Below, piece after piece: positions 43,430 through 54,275 of a stretch of 64,000 nt of DNA. This DNA is from Branchipolynoe longqiensis (taxonomy: Eukaryota; Annelida; Polychaeta; Phyllodocida; Polynoidae). Every line of letters starts with the position of its first letter. Position 1 is the first letter of the stretch. The DNA is taken from positions 86,070,614-86,134,613 of the forward strand of contig CM059187.1 in assembly GCA_030323885.1 (NCBI GenBank), written 5' to 3'. Under the pieces are notes generated by a model that searched no databases, was not told where the DNA came from, and worked only from the letters and a program-made list of their open reading frames with translations. A program made the translations under genes and the position numbers.

Positions 43430-44600
43430 CCTCCTAACCACTCCGTCCTCTCCATAGAATCTCCTGTCCTTAACCACCACCACCCCTATCTCCCGGCAGA
43501 CCACAAATATATGATTGTGGTCTCTCTGTCCACCCCCTCCTCTCCATAGAATCTCCTGTCCTTAACCACCACCACCGCTATCTCCCGGCAGAACTCCCCT
43601 CTCTCTGTCCACCCCCTCTCCATATAATCTCCTTCCCTTAACCACCACCACCCCTATCTCCCGGCAGAACTCCTTCTCTCTGTCCACCCCCTCCTCTCCA
43701 TAGAATCTCCTGTCCTTAACCACCCCTATCTCCCGGCAGAACTCCCTCTCTCTGTCCACCCCCTCCTCTCCATAGAATCTCCTGTCCTTAACCACCACTA
43801 CCCCTATCTCAGAACTCCCTCTCTCTGTCCACCCCCTCCTCTCCATAGAATCTCCTGTCCTTAACCACCACCACCCCTATCTCCTGGCAGAACTCCCTCT
43901 CTCTGTCCGCCTCCTCCTCTCCATAGAATCTCCTGTCCTTAACCACCACTACCCCTATCTCAGAACTCCCTCTCTCTGTCCACCCCCTCCTCTCGATAGA
44001 ATCTCCTGTCCTTAACCACCACCACCCCTATCTCCCGGCAGAACTCCCTCTCTCTGTCCACCTCCTCCTCTCCATAGAATCTCCTGTCCTTAACCACCAC
44101 TACCCCTATCTCAGAACTCCCTCTCTCTGTCCACCCCCTCCTCTCCATAGAATCTCCTGTCCTTAACCACCACCACCCCTATCTCCCGGCAGAACTCCCT
44201 CTCTCTGCCCACCCCCTCATCTCCATAGAATCTCCTGTCCTTAACCACCACCACCCCTATCTCCCGGCAGAACTCCCTCTCTCTGTCCACCCCCTCCTCT
44301 CCATAGAATCTCCTGTCCTTAACCACCACCACCCCTATCTCCCGGCAGAACTCCCTCTCTCTGCCCACCCCCTCCTCTCCATAGAATCTCCTGTCCTTAT
44401 CCACCACCACCCCTATCTCCCGGCAAAACTCACTCTCTCTGTCCACCCACTCCTCTCCATATAATCTCCTGCCCGTAAGTGCCACCACCCCTATCTCCCG
44501 GCAGAACTCCCTCTCTCTGTCCACCCCCTCCTCTCAATAGAATCTCCTGTCCTTATCCACCACTACCCCTATCTCCCGACAGAACTCCCTCTCTCTGTCC
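43430..44600. repeat. 78-bp minisatellite (with 69-bp variants)
   Basis: About 15 units containing CTCTCTCTGTCCACCCCCTC, CTCTCCATAGAATCTCCTGT, CCTTAACCACCACCACCCCT and ATCTCCCGGCAGAAC. All units are multiples of three, so minus-strand frames stay open (137, 94 and 62 residues; repeated REFCREIGVVVVKDRRFYGE). One unit junction (43499-43521) contains a foreign 21-bp insert. Confidence 0.9.
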
Positions 44601-45110
44601 ACCCCTCCTATCCACAGAATCCCTTCCCTCTCTCCGCCGTACCTATCTACAGAGTCCCATCCCCTTTCTACCGCTCCTATCCACAGCATCCCCTCCGCCC
44701 TGTCCACTTCCGCTCTCCACATAATCCACTGCCCCTGTCCAGCCCTCTTTTTCACAGAATCCCCTCTTTTCTTTCCTGTCCACTCTTCCTCTCCCCAGAA
44801 TCCCCAGTTGTCCATCACTCCTATCCACAGAAGCCCCTCCACCTTGTCCACCTTTCCTAGCCACAGAATCCAATCCCTTGTCTACTACAGTACTAGCCCT
44901 CTCCACAGAATCCCCTACGCCTATATACTCTTTCAACATAACACCCCTCCCTCTGTCCACCGCCACCATCTGCAGAACTCCTTCCCCATGACCATTCCTC
45001 CTCATCACAGAACCTCCTCACCATCTTTCCACAGAACACCCTCTCCCTTTTCACCCCTCCTCTCCACACTACCCACCATAGCCCCCCCCCCCCATCACCT
45101 CCACTGACTC
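44601..45110 (+). repeat. Degenerate pyrimidine-rich repeat
   Basis: Decayed relatives of the 78-bp unit: TCCACAGAATCCC recurs every 40-60 bp. Confidence 0.6.
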
Positions 45111-45767
45111 ACCCCTCCCCTCCCTCACTAGCCTCTGGGATGGGATTGGGAGCTGAGGTGCAGAAGGGGATGGTTGCCCTTCCAGATCGGGGTGAATCCA
45201 TCGCTGGAGGACACCGGTATGGCGCCAATAAACAGGATCTTGTGTCTGTATTGACTGAGGGCGCAACCGTGTGCTTGTTTATCCGGACTATTGACCCCCA
45301 CCCCACCCACCCACACACCCTACTGCCTTTGCCTCTGAAACAATATTGATCAAATTTTAAGTGACAATGTTTTGCCACTGGTAGCGACAGGGGGCATGAA
45401 TCAACAGCGTTGTTTCGGCTGGGGCTAGGAACAAAATAAATCGATGCGATTAGTGTTCATTTTCACCACGTCACGACTGGCGTTTACAACCAAATGAGAA
45501 GTTTGTTGGGTTTTTTTCCCTGTATTGTAATTTCACGCAAGTATTACCAAGTACAAACCAGACTCAATCAGTTATCATTTTCTCCGCACTGTCACCAATA
45601 TTCCCACTAAAAAGGGTGTTCCTATATAACTAGACATTAACTACTACCGTCAGTAATGTCACCCTAGATCACCATCCCCGCTCGCATTACGCTTCTCACC
45701 CTCATACACACACATGCTATCAGCACAGTGATTGCCTAGTACCACTATCGCCAACTCTATCCTTCAC
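45111..45767. other. No gene recognised
   Basis: Unique sequence; ORFs below 90 aa on both strands without motifs. Confidence 0.5.
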
Positions 45768-45777
45768 AACCAGATAC

Positions 45778-46118
45778 AGGACCAGATGGGATGGCCGAAT
45801 GAGTTAGAGCGTCCGTCTCCCGTGCTGGTAGATCGTGGGGTCGTGGGTTCGAACCCTGGTCTAGTCAAACCAATGACTTAAAAATTGATACTTGTCGCTT
45901 CCTAGCCAGGCACTCAGCATTATTAGGACAGGGCAAGGACTGGTGTGCTCAGTGTCAGGATAATGTGGCTGAGTGGGATACCAGGTCATGGTGCCGGCGG
46001 CCTAGATTCCCAGTGGGACATCACTATAAAGTTGCTATGAGTGCACACTGTCACAAGTCGGTACCCGTCCTGATATGACCTTAGATGTTGCTAGGACGTA
46101 AAACAACAACAAACAAAA
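45778..46118 (+). mobile_element. SINE-A type-1, full length with TSD (reference copy)
   Basis: Flanked by AACCAGATAC (45768-45777 and 46119-46128). Head GGGATGGCCGAATGAGTTAG, AGCGTCCGTCTCCCGTG, B box GGGTTCGAACCC. Body: CAATGACTTAAAAATTGATA, CTTGTCGCTTCCTAGCC, CAGTGGGACATCACTATAAA, GTCGGTACCCGTCCTGATAT. 3' end: GACCTTAGATGTTGCTAGGA, CGTAAAAC, then CAACAACAAACAAA. Length 341 bp. Confidence 0.95.
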
Positions 46119-46149
46119 AACCAGATACTGCCATGCTCTGCACCAACCT

Positions 46150-46376
46150 CTCATACAATTAGCCACAGAAACAGGTAGGCATGGATAGGGTGATTATATC
46201 AGGGAGCCTTGGTAGTGTAATGGTTAGTATGCTAGCCTGGGAATGGCAGGAGGTGTGGGTTTGAAAACCTCCTCTAGGTTCACTATTTCCCACTTATATC
46301 ACCCACATGAGAATGGTTGCCATGACCTATCCAATACAAGCTATGTTGTATGGTTGCTGCACCTACCCTGTGTGTG

Positions 46377-46378
<2 letters not shown>
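46150..46378 (+). mobile_element. SINE-B, copy 3, best preserved
   Basis: ACAGGTAGGCATGGATAGGG, A box TAGTGTAATGGTTAGTATGC, B-box-like GGGTTTGAAAACC. Body TTCACTATTTCCCACTTATA, TCACCCACATGAGAATGG. It ends at TGTGTGTGTATGTATA, which runs straight into a TA array. Confidence 0.7.
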
Positions 46379-46418
<40 letters not shown>

Positions 46419-46444
46419 ATTATATATATATATATATATATATA
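46379..46444. repeat. (TA)n microsatellite
   Basis: TA array between the SINE-B tail and the foldback MITE. Confidence 0.9.
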
Positions 46445-46706
46445 TGAGCCTATCTCAAAAGGTGATAACTCTTCTTTTTTTTTTGTGTCCATTGTAATGA
46501 TTGACACAAAACAGCACAGAAATGGTTACACTGAAAACATAAGGACATTTGCTTCAGATCAATATGTATTCTATTGGGATTATGAAACCCCATGTAAAAA
46601 AACAAATCAGTTTATCCTGAGCAAATGCATGAGCAGATAGTATGTTGATCCTTACAATGGACACAGTTTTGTCCCATATTGCTTGGCACCCTTTGAGACA
46701 GTCTCA
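46445..46706. mobile_element. TA-flanked foldback MITE
   Basis: TGAGCCTATCTCAAAAGGTG at the left and inverted CACCCTTTGAGACAGTCTCA at the right, bounded by TA. A second inverted pair GTGTCCATTGTAATGA / TTACAATGGACAC lies further in, so much of the 262 bp can fold back. Tc1/mariner-like by TA target. Confidence 0.7.
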
Positions 46707-46799
46707 TATATATATCTAAGTGCATTGTCTGTATGTATGGAATTGGAAGCATTACACAACTTATGGATGTCAGCCACCTAAGGGGACAAGTGTAGTTGT

Positions 46800-46990
46800 C
46801 TGCACTGTCCTCTCAGGCAAGGACCCAAATAGGCATGGATAGGCTGATAGCATCAGGGAGCCTAGGTAGTGGATTGATTAGCACTCTATCGCTGGAATGA
46901 TAAGAAATGCGGGTTTGAAACCTGCTGTGGGCGTAATATTTCCCATTTTCATCACGCCCCACAGCAGTATGCCTCCCGCCATCAATAGTA
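46800..46990 (+). mobile_element. SINE-B, copy 4, diverged
   Basis: TCTCAGGCAAGGACCCAAAT, AGGCATGGATAGGCTGATAG, GATTGATTAGCACTC, GGGTTTGAAACC and TTTCCCATTTTCATCACGCC. Bases 46991-47200 hold nothing recognised. Confidence 0.65.
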
Positions 46991-47204
46991 TACGTTATAA
47001 CACTAAGGCTTCCATTCCGGTAGTTACACCTCAGGATCACCGAGATAACAAGTACAGTAGTATATATATATACTTAGTCTCATTTCAATGACAGGATAGC
47101 TGCTAAATCAGGTCACCTTGGTCTGGAAACAAGAGTTGTCACGCGAACAGAGGTACTACACACTGTGTTACCTTTAACAATGTCATCGTTTCACAGCAGC
47201 CAAA

Positions 47205-48475
47205 CTCACACTCACACTCACACTCACACTCACACTCACACCCACACTCGCACTCACCCACCCACACTCACACTCACACTCACTCACACTCACACGCACA
47301 CTCACACTCACACTCACACTCACCCACCCACACTCATACTCACACTCACACTCACACTCACCCACCCACACTCACACTCACACTCACTCACACTCACACG
47401 CACACTCACACTCACACTCACACTCACACTCACACTACACACACACTCTCACACCCACACTCACACCACACCCATACTCACACTCACACTCACACTCCAC
47501 ACTCACACTCACACTCACACGCACTCACACTCACACGCACACTCACCTAACTCACACTCACACTCACACTCACACTCACACTCACACTCACACTCACACT
47601 CACACTCACCCACCCACACTCATACTCACCCACCCACACTCACACTCACACTGACATTCACACTCACACACCCCACACCCACACCCACCCACACCCACAC
47701 CCACACCCACACCCACACCCACACCCACACCCACACTACACTCACACTCACACTCACACCCACCCACACTCACACCCACCCACCCACACGCACACTCACA
47801 CTCACATTCACATTCACACACCCACACTCACACTCACACTCACACTCACCCACCCACACTCACACTCACCCACCCACACACACACTCACACTCCCACTCA
47901 CACCCACACTCACACTCACACTCACCCACCCACCCACACTCACACTCACACTCACCCACCCACACTCACACTCACACTCACCCACCCACACTCACACTCT
48001 CACTCACACCCACACCCACACTCACACTCACACTCACACTCACACTCACACTCACACTCACCCACCCACACTCACACTCACACACCCACACTCACACTCA
48101 CCCACCCGCACTCACCCACCCACACTCACTCTCACACTCACCCGCCCACACTGACACACACACTCACACTCACCCACCCACACTCACACCCACACTCACC
48201 CACTCACACTCACACTCACCCACTCACACTCACACTCACACTCATACTCACTCACACTCATACTCACATCCACACACCCACTGACACTCACACTCACATC
48301 CACACTCACCCACCCACACTCACACTCACCCACCCACACTCACACATACACTCACACTCACATGCACATACCCACCCACACTAACACTCACACCCACACT
48401 CACACTCCGATGCACACACACCCACACTCACACTCACATACACACACACCCACACTCACACTCACACTGACGCCC
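47205..48475 (+). repeat. (ACTCAC)n / (CACCCACC)n satellite, 1.27 kb
   Basis: Hexanucleotide CACACT and CACCCA units with higher-order periodicity. The 329-residue Thr/His/Leu ORF is repeat translation. Bases 48480-48714 are unique, with two tandem 22-bp CACATTGCGACACTACGCCA-type units at 48670-48714. Confidence 0.95.
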
Positions 48476-48714
48476 ACTCGTGGCCATTACCACTACATTT
48501 GGTTTGCCATCCCAACGACCATTCCTCTCGGCTTCCGCGATCAGAATCATTGATTGGTGCATTGAGGCTTACGTCCTAGTAACAAGTAAACTTATATTTT
48601 ATATTTATAGCGGGGCGGATTGCGACATGTGGGAGTGTACACTCCTATCTGAATGGTTGCATAGTTCTGACACATTGCGACACTACGCCACTCACATTGC
48701 GACACTACGCCACT

Positions 48715-49544
48715 AGTTTGAAGTAACTTTTATTATAAATTACTAAATTAGGAGATATTTGAAGTGAAAACATACTAAATTAATTGCGGTTTGCACATCG
48801 AAATTATGGTTCCCTCAAGAGAAACATGTTCTATTCAATTGACTTGGTATTCCTTTCTATACAGCAATAAATAATGTATCAGGGTACCAGTATCTAAAGG
48901 CCCTGTCACACTATGATGTAATGACATCAGCATAGGGAGAACGTGAAAAATGTCTAACTTCTCAGCATAATATGCAAATTTGGGCACAAGTTGAACGTGG
49001 ATGCAGCGTAGTTGACGGGAGTGTAACGTTGGTAAAGCATAGTGATAGCGTCGTTCAACGAGAGAGGACAATGTAATTATGCTGACGGCACTTACATCAT
49101 GAAACGTTGGCGAAACGTTGAATGTATGTTGGATGTATGTTCGGCATACATTCTCCTGACGTTCCCATTACGCCACGTGGACATTTCCACTGGCTTTAAT
49201 GTTGGTCAACATAGTGCAACGTAGTGATCAGCATTTTAATAACGTCCGTCTAACATCATCGACGTTCGCCATACATGTACAGAACGTATGGCGAATGTAC
49301 GGCGAACGTAAACCCTTATATTGGAGTTACGTCTAAAGTTTTGAACATGTTTAAAACCTTGATGCCGCCGACGTAACACAACGTAACGTGATGTATCACG
49401 ACGTCGGTCTAACGTCATTCTGACATCATCATAACGTAACCCAATGTACCTCAACGTAATGACCAAAAGTGACCTATGCCAGGCTTACGTTGACTCTTAC
49501 GTCGTAGTGTGACAGGGGTCATGCTTTTGTAGGACTATGCAGCT
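48715..49544. mobile_element. TTAA MITE split by Harbinger-like copy D
   Basis: Left part 48715-48897 (AGTTTGAAGTAACTTTTATT, TATTCAATTGACTTGGTATT). Right end 49520-49544 (GTAGGACTATGCAGCT, followed by TTAA at 49545-49548). The 5' end is truncated. Confidence 0.7.
48898..49519. mobile_element. Harbinger-like MITE, copy D
   Basis: Ends AGGCCCTGTCACACTATGAT and, inverted, ACCCCTGTCACACTACGACG. The interior is made of ACGTTGG / TAACGTAA / GTATGTT echoes. Central AAAGTTTTGAACATGTTTAA (then AACC) at 49335-49361. Inserted into a TTAA MITE; TSD not readable. Confidence 0.75.
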
Positions 49545-49564
49545 TTAATGTCATGAGTAAGCCG

Positions 49565-49687
49565 ATACAATGATAAATATCAGTTTTCCTATTCTTCACT
49601 TTGACCCTACCGGATATCGATCCCACGATCTGGAGATCATTCTGACGACCTGCAACAAGCTCTAACCCATTGGCCATCCAATCTGGC
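49565..49687 (-). mobile_element. SINE-A head fragment, minus strand
   Basis: The minus strand reads TTGGATGGCCAATGGGTTAG, AGC and GATCGTGGGATCGATATCCG: a diverged type-1 head with almost no body. Confidence 0.6.
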
Positions 49688-49789
49688 TGCTAGCATAATC
49701 ATCACAATCACGATCACCATGGCCAAATCAGGTCATACGACTACACTCACACGACTACACTCATTACTGCTGCTGTCGTTCTCGCCTCA

Positions 49790-50510
49790 CGACCACAACA
49801 AGCACAACCACCACAGCCACCATCACCACACCACCACAGCACCACTACCCATTACCCACCACCCATCAGACACAACCCACCACCCACCACTACAAACACA
49901 GCCACCATCACCACACCATCACCACCCACCACCCACCACTACAAACACGGCCACCATCACCACAGCACCACTACCCACTACCCACCAGTACAAAACAGCC
50001 ACCATCTCGCCTCACGACCATAACAAGCACAACCACCACAGCCACCATCACCACACCACCACAGCACCACTACCCATTACCCACCACCCATCAGACACAA
50101 CCCACCACCCACCACTACAAACACAGCCACCATCACCACACCATCACCACCCACCACCCACCACCCACCACCCACCACTACAAACACGGCCACCATCACC
50201 ACACTACCACCACCCACCACCACCCACCACTACAAACACAGCCACCATCACCACCACCACCCACCACCCACCACCCACCACTACAAACACAGCCACCATC
50301 ACCACACCACCACTACCCACCATCCACCACTATATATATAGCCACCATCACCACACCACTACCACCCCCCACACCCACCAGCCACCACTACAAACACAGC
50401 CACCATCATCACACCACCACCACCCACACCCTACCACAACAAGCACAACCACAGCCACCATCCCACCACCACCCACCACCACCCACCACAACAAACACAG
50501 CCACCACAGC
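49790..50510 (+). repeat. (CCACCATCACCACA)n-type minisatellite
   Basis: Includes a higher-order duplication: 49785-49930 and 50005-50155 are nearly the same (CTCGCCTCACGACCA, CAACAAGCACAACCACCACA). The 278-aa His/Thr/Pro ORF is repeat translation. Bases 50511-50698 are unique. Confidence 0.95.
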
Positions 50511-50699
50511 ACCATCTCATTTAGTCTGCTGCCAACAAGCCAGTTCTACCATTAAACACAGTTATCACCGTTAAGCGCTACACTATATCCGACTAAGAAT
50601 AGAAAGGACACATATACCACTATCAGCAGATTCCAATTCTAACAACGACAACTATAACCATAAACAGTCACCGCCTTAACCGCTACACCATTAGAACCA

Positions 50700-50832
50700 T
50701 GGATCCATTAGAAGCATTAGAAGCATTAGAAGCATTAGAAGCATTAGAAGCATTAGAACCATTAGAACCATTAGAAGCATTAGAACCATTAGAACCATTA
50801 GAACCATTAGAACCATTAGAACCATTAGAACT
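50700..50832 (+). repeat. 9-bp minisatellite (ATTAGAAGC/ATTAGAACC)n
   Basis: About 14 units. Read from ATG 50699 it gives a Leu-Glu-Ala/Pro repeat (LEALEALEPLEPLE). No family known; it appears to be simple repeat expansion. Confidence 0.9.
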
Positions 50833-50887
50833 GGTCTTTTACAACCACTGTTGTTATCATCCTTTTAGCCGCTCATTTGATTCATAG

Positions 50888-51535
50888 CTACCGCCACACA
50901 CCACATACCACCCAACACCACCACCACCACCACACACCATTACCACACACCACCACCCACCGCCACCCACCACCACCACACACCACCACCGCCACACACC
51001 ACATACCACCCACACCACCACCACCACCACCACACACCATTACCACATACCACCCAACACCACCACCACCACCACACACCATTACCACACACCACCACCC
51101 ACCGCCACCCACCACCACCACACACCACCACCGCCACCCACCACCAACACACACCACCACCGCCACACACCACCACCAAACACCATTACCCCACACCACC
51201 ACCATCGCCACACCCACTCAACACCACCACCTACCACCACCACCCACCACCACCCACCACCACCACCACACACCACCACCGCCACCCACCACCACCACAC
51301 ACCATTACCCCACACCACCACCATCGCCACCCCCACCCATCACCACCCACCATCACCACCCACCAACACCACCCACCACCACCCACCACCCACCATCGGC
51401 ACCCACCAACACCCCCTCCACCACCATCGTAATCACCACCACCACCCACCACCCACCACCACCACCGCAATCACCACCACCACCCACCACCACCCACCAC
51501 CACCACAGCAACTGCCCACCACCACCACCCACCAC
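50888..51535 (+). repeat. (CCACCA)n / (CACCAC) satellite
   Basis: Trinucleotide-like ACC repeats with CACACACCATTACC variants; 231-aa ORF is artefactual. Bases 51536-51956 are unique apart from three GTGACGC units at about 51740. Confidence 0.95.
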
Positions 51536-51959
51536 CGCCTTCGGGAGCTCACTTATTATAAAAAGGGATTAAGAACAGGTCACCGACATGGAATCATTAT
51601 CACTTCACAACAATATAATGATGACTCTCAAATTGCGCTTGACCTTTGCCCTCATGGATAATTAATCCTGAGTAAAAAATCACTAGTTATTTTAGGGGGG
51701 CCCAGCTTAATAGGTGTGCACAGTGCTAGTTGAATGTGCGTGACGCGTGACGCGTGACGCGTGTCGCTGGGTGGGTGGTGAGCTTGCCTTAGTAACAATT
51801 ATTCTATAGATTTCAGCAGAGAGGAAAAAAAGAGTTTCAGTGTTATAGACTGCGTGTGGAACAGAACCCAGACCGACCGTTTATATATGCATATATATTG
51901 AGTCTGAAACAGCCCGAAAAGTGGTTGCTTTGTTGGAAATGGCTATTCTGGTTATGTTA

Positions 51960-53352
51960 AGGGCCTGCCACACTACGGTGTATGGCAGCGGCATACGCGT
52001 AACGTGGCGCAATAATTTGAAAAATGTTATAGGTCGAGATAAGCCGACCTTTGTGCACTGCGGGAGGTAGCAGCGTATGAAGAGTATGCGTAGCGTATGC
52101 CTGGCGTATGGCTAACGTATCCCTACCATATAGCGACGTAAGCAAAGCATATGACAACGTATACTCGGCGTATTGGGACATATTTTGACGGTTGGAGGCG
52201 ACAGGATCAGCATATGAGTAACGTAGGCCGCCGTATACCAAACATGCTCCTAATGTATCCCAACGTACCACTAACATACACATAGCGTATGAGGAACGTA
52301 TGAGCCACACGCCGGCATAGGTTGAAAGTTTTGAACATGCGCAAAACTTTGTTGGTGGGTCGACTTACTCCGACCTATGATGACCTATGAAGACTGTATA
52401 TGACCTATGCCCAATCTATGCATAAAGTATCACGGTGTATGACGGCGTAGCGGTCGAAAATCATATACGCCTTGTCTCAGGGCGACCATCCCCGACCCAG
52501 CAGGTCGCAGGTGGCGGATAGTGACATGGCCTTTAAATATGGTTAGCTGTGAAATAAGGTGGGCTTGTCCAGTCGAATAAGCAGCCCCGAACCAACTGGC
52601 GATGATCCTAACAGGACGAGGAGTGGGCAACTGGTTGGCACTGGTGTCCTCATTGAAATATCTCATGTGTCCCATGACAGGTACATCATGCGAGCAAGAG
52701 CCGCGTTATAAGCTCAAGCCCCTTGTGCTCCCAAGATAGGTCCTTTGATCAGGAGCTAAGCGTGAGGTAACCCTAACAGAAAACCTCGAGTGCTGAAGTC
52801 GGAGGTAGCAGGCCGCAAGGCGCACCCTAACAAATCATGGTACCATGCATACACAGCCCTATGACATTTGGAGACAAATTAACTGGGCTCCAAGTGTAAT
52901 TGAAGGCGAACGAAAAGAAGAAGAAGAAGGTATACGCTAAGGCTATACGTCATAGTGTGACAGCACTTTTACAGAACATTGTGAGTATGCCAGAGACACC
53001 CTGAGGGTGTCAGTTCAATGTACGGCTAACCTATGCCGACTTACCCCTAATGTGTGCATAGCGTACGCCGACATATGTCCAGTGTATGTCCAGCATATGA
53101 GAACTGTTTGGGCCACACGCCGGCATAAGTTGAACATTTTGAACATGCACCAATTTTTGTTTGTCCCTTGACCTATGCCGACCTATGATGACCTATGAAG
53201 AGTGTATATGACCTATGCCTAACCTATGCATAACCTATGTGTAACCTATGTGTAACCTATGCGTAACCTATGCGTAATCTATGACGGCTTATGTTCAAAA
53301 ACCACATATGCCCGCATACGCTAACGCCATAGGTCGTAGTGTGACAGGCCCT
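51960..53352. mobile_element. Harbinger-like MITE, copy E (composite)
   Basis: Exact TTA duplication at 51957-51959 and 53353-53355. Ends AGGGCCTGCCACACTACGG and, inverted, AGGGCCTGTCACACTACGAC. It contains an extra internal right-type end (TACGTCATAGTGTGACAG, 52947-52964). It holds two copies of the palindromic core (52325-52351; 53133-53160) and a retroposon at 52471-52930. Interior arrays: CCTATGCGTAA, GACCTATGATGA, AGCGTATG. It looks like two fused or tandem copies. Confidence 0.8.
52471..52930 (+). mobile_element. Retroposon with (GAA)n tail, 460 bp
   Basis: Flanked by TATACGC (52464-52470 and 52931-52937), a 7-bp duplication, inside Harbinger-like copy E. Ends in AAAAGAAGAAGAAGAAGG. 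No ORF of note and no clear pol III promoter; possibly the 5'-truncated 3' end of a LINE. Distinct from both LINEs of this window. Confidence 0.65.
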
Positions 53353-53691
53353 TTAGCGCTATTGTGTGTTATTTTTGAATTATTGTCATTATTATTGGTA
53401 GTTCATTGATAGATTACTGAGGCTGTTGTTTGTTCTTTTTGGACTTCTGCGTGTGCGAGTTGCTTGTAATCCGCCCCCACACGCTACCCCGATGTGGATC
53501 GGCCTGATGTGGAGCGTGCATCAGTGTGGGGGTGGGAGTGGGGGTGGGGGAGGGGGTGCTTTAGATAATGGGGGTAGTGCCGCTGCCACGTGCTGGCCAC
53601 AGGCCTGGTACCAGCTGGTTTGTTCCCACGCCGGGGTCACGTGCCACCGCGCACGTGACCAAGGAGATTGGTGGATGTCGGGGGTGAGGGT

Positions 53692-54115
53692 GGGGAGGAG
53701 CAGGCGGACGGGGGGGGGGGGAGGAGGAGGGGGAGGAGGACGAGAATGAGGAGGGAAATGAGAAGGAGGGGGAGGAAAGGGGGAATGATGGAGGATGAGA
53801 GGAGAAATGGAAGGAGGAGGAGGGCGGAGGGGGTGGAGGCGGAGGATGGAGACGGGCAGGGGCTGGGGGAGGAAACCCGGCGCAGGAGCAGGCGTAGGGG
53901 AGGAAGAGAAGCATGAGGAGGGGATCAGGAGAGGGAGATGGGAACAAAGGATGGGAAGGAGGGTGTGGGTAAGGAGGAGGATGAGCAGGAGGATGAGGGA
54001 AAAGAGTGGGGAAGCGGAATGAGGATAGGGGAGAATGGAGGAGGAGAAGAAAAAAGGAGGCAGGAGGGGAGGATGGGGGAAGGGGGGAGGAGGGGGGAGG
54101 AGGGGGGGAGGAAGC
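53692..54115 (+). repeat. Purine-rich (GGAGGA)n tract
   Basis: G/A-rich low complexity, about 420 bp; triplex and G-quadruplex potential. The 225-aa Pro-rich minus ORF and the plus ORFs are compositional. Confidence 0.9.
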
Positions 54116-54275
54116 TGTGTTGGCTGCTGATAACGAAGGTGTGTAGAGGTTATATGTCGGGTCACATTGTGTGATCTCACCGCCAATCCTTGTCTCAAAC
54201 CTCGGACAGCTTCAATGTATCTCCCGATCAGAGCAGATCAGAGGTTCGCAAGTCTGGGCAAGAATATCAAACCAG

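Noticed and set aside
47165..48154. 329-residue ORF
   Set aside because: It is a translation of a CACACT/CACCCA satellite; composition is Thr/His/Leu/Pro only and other frames are open too.
49236..49466. 76-residue minus ORF (Arg-rich)
   Set aside because: It lies wholly inside Harbinger-like MITE copy D and reflects its ACGT-type echo repeats.
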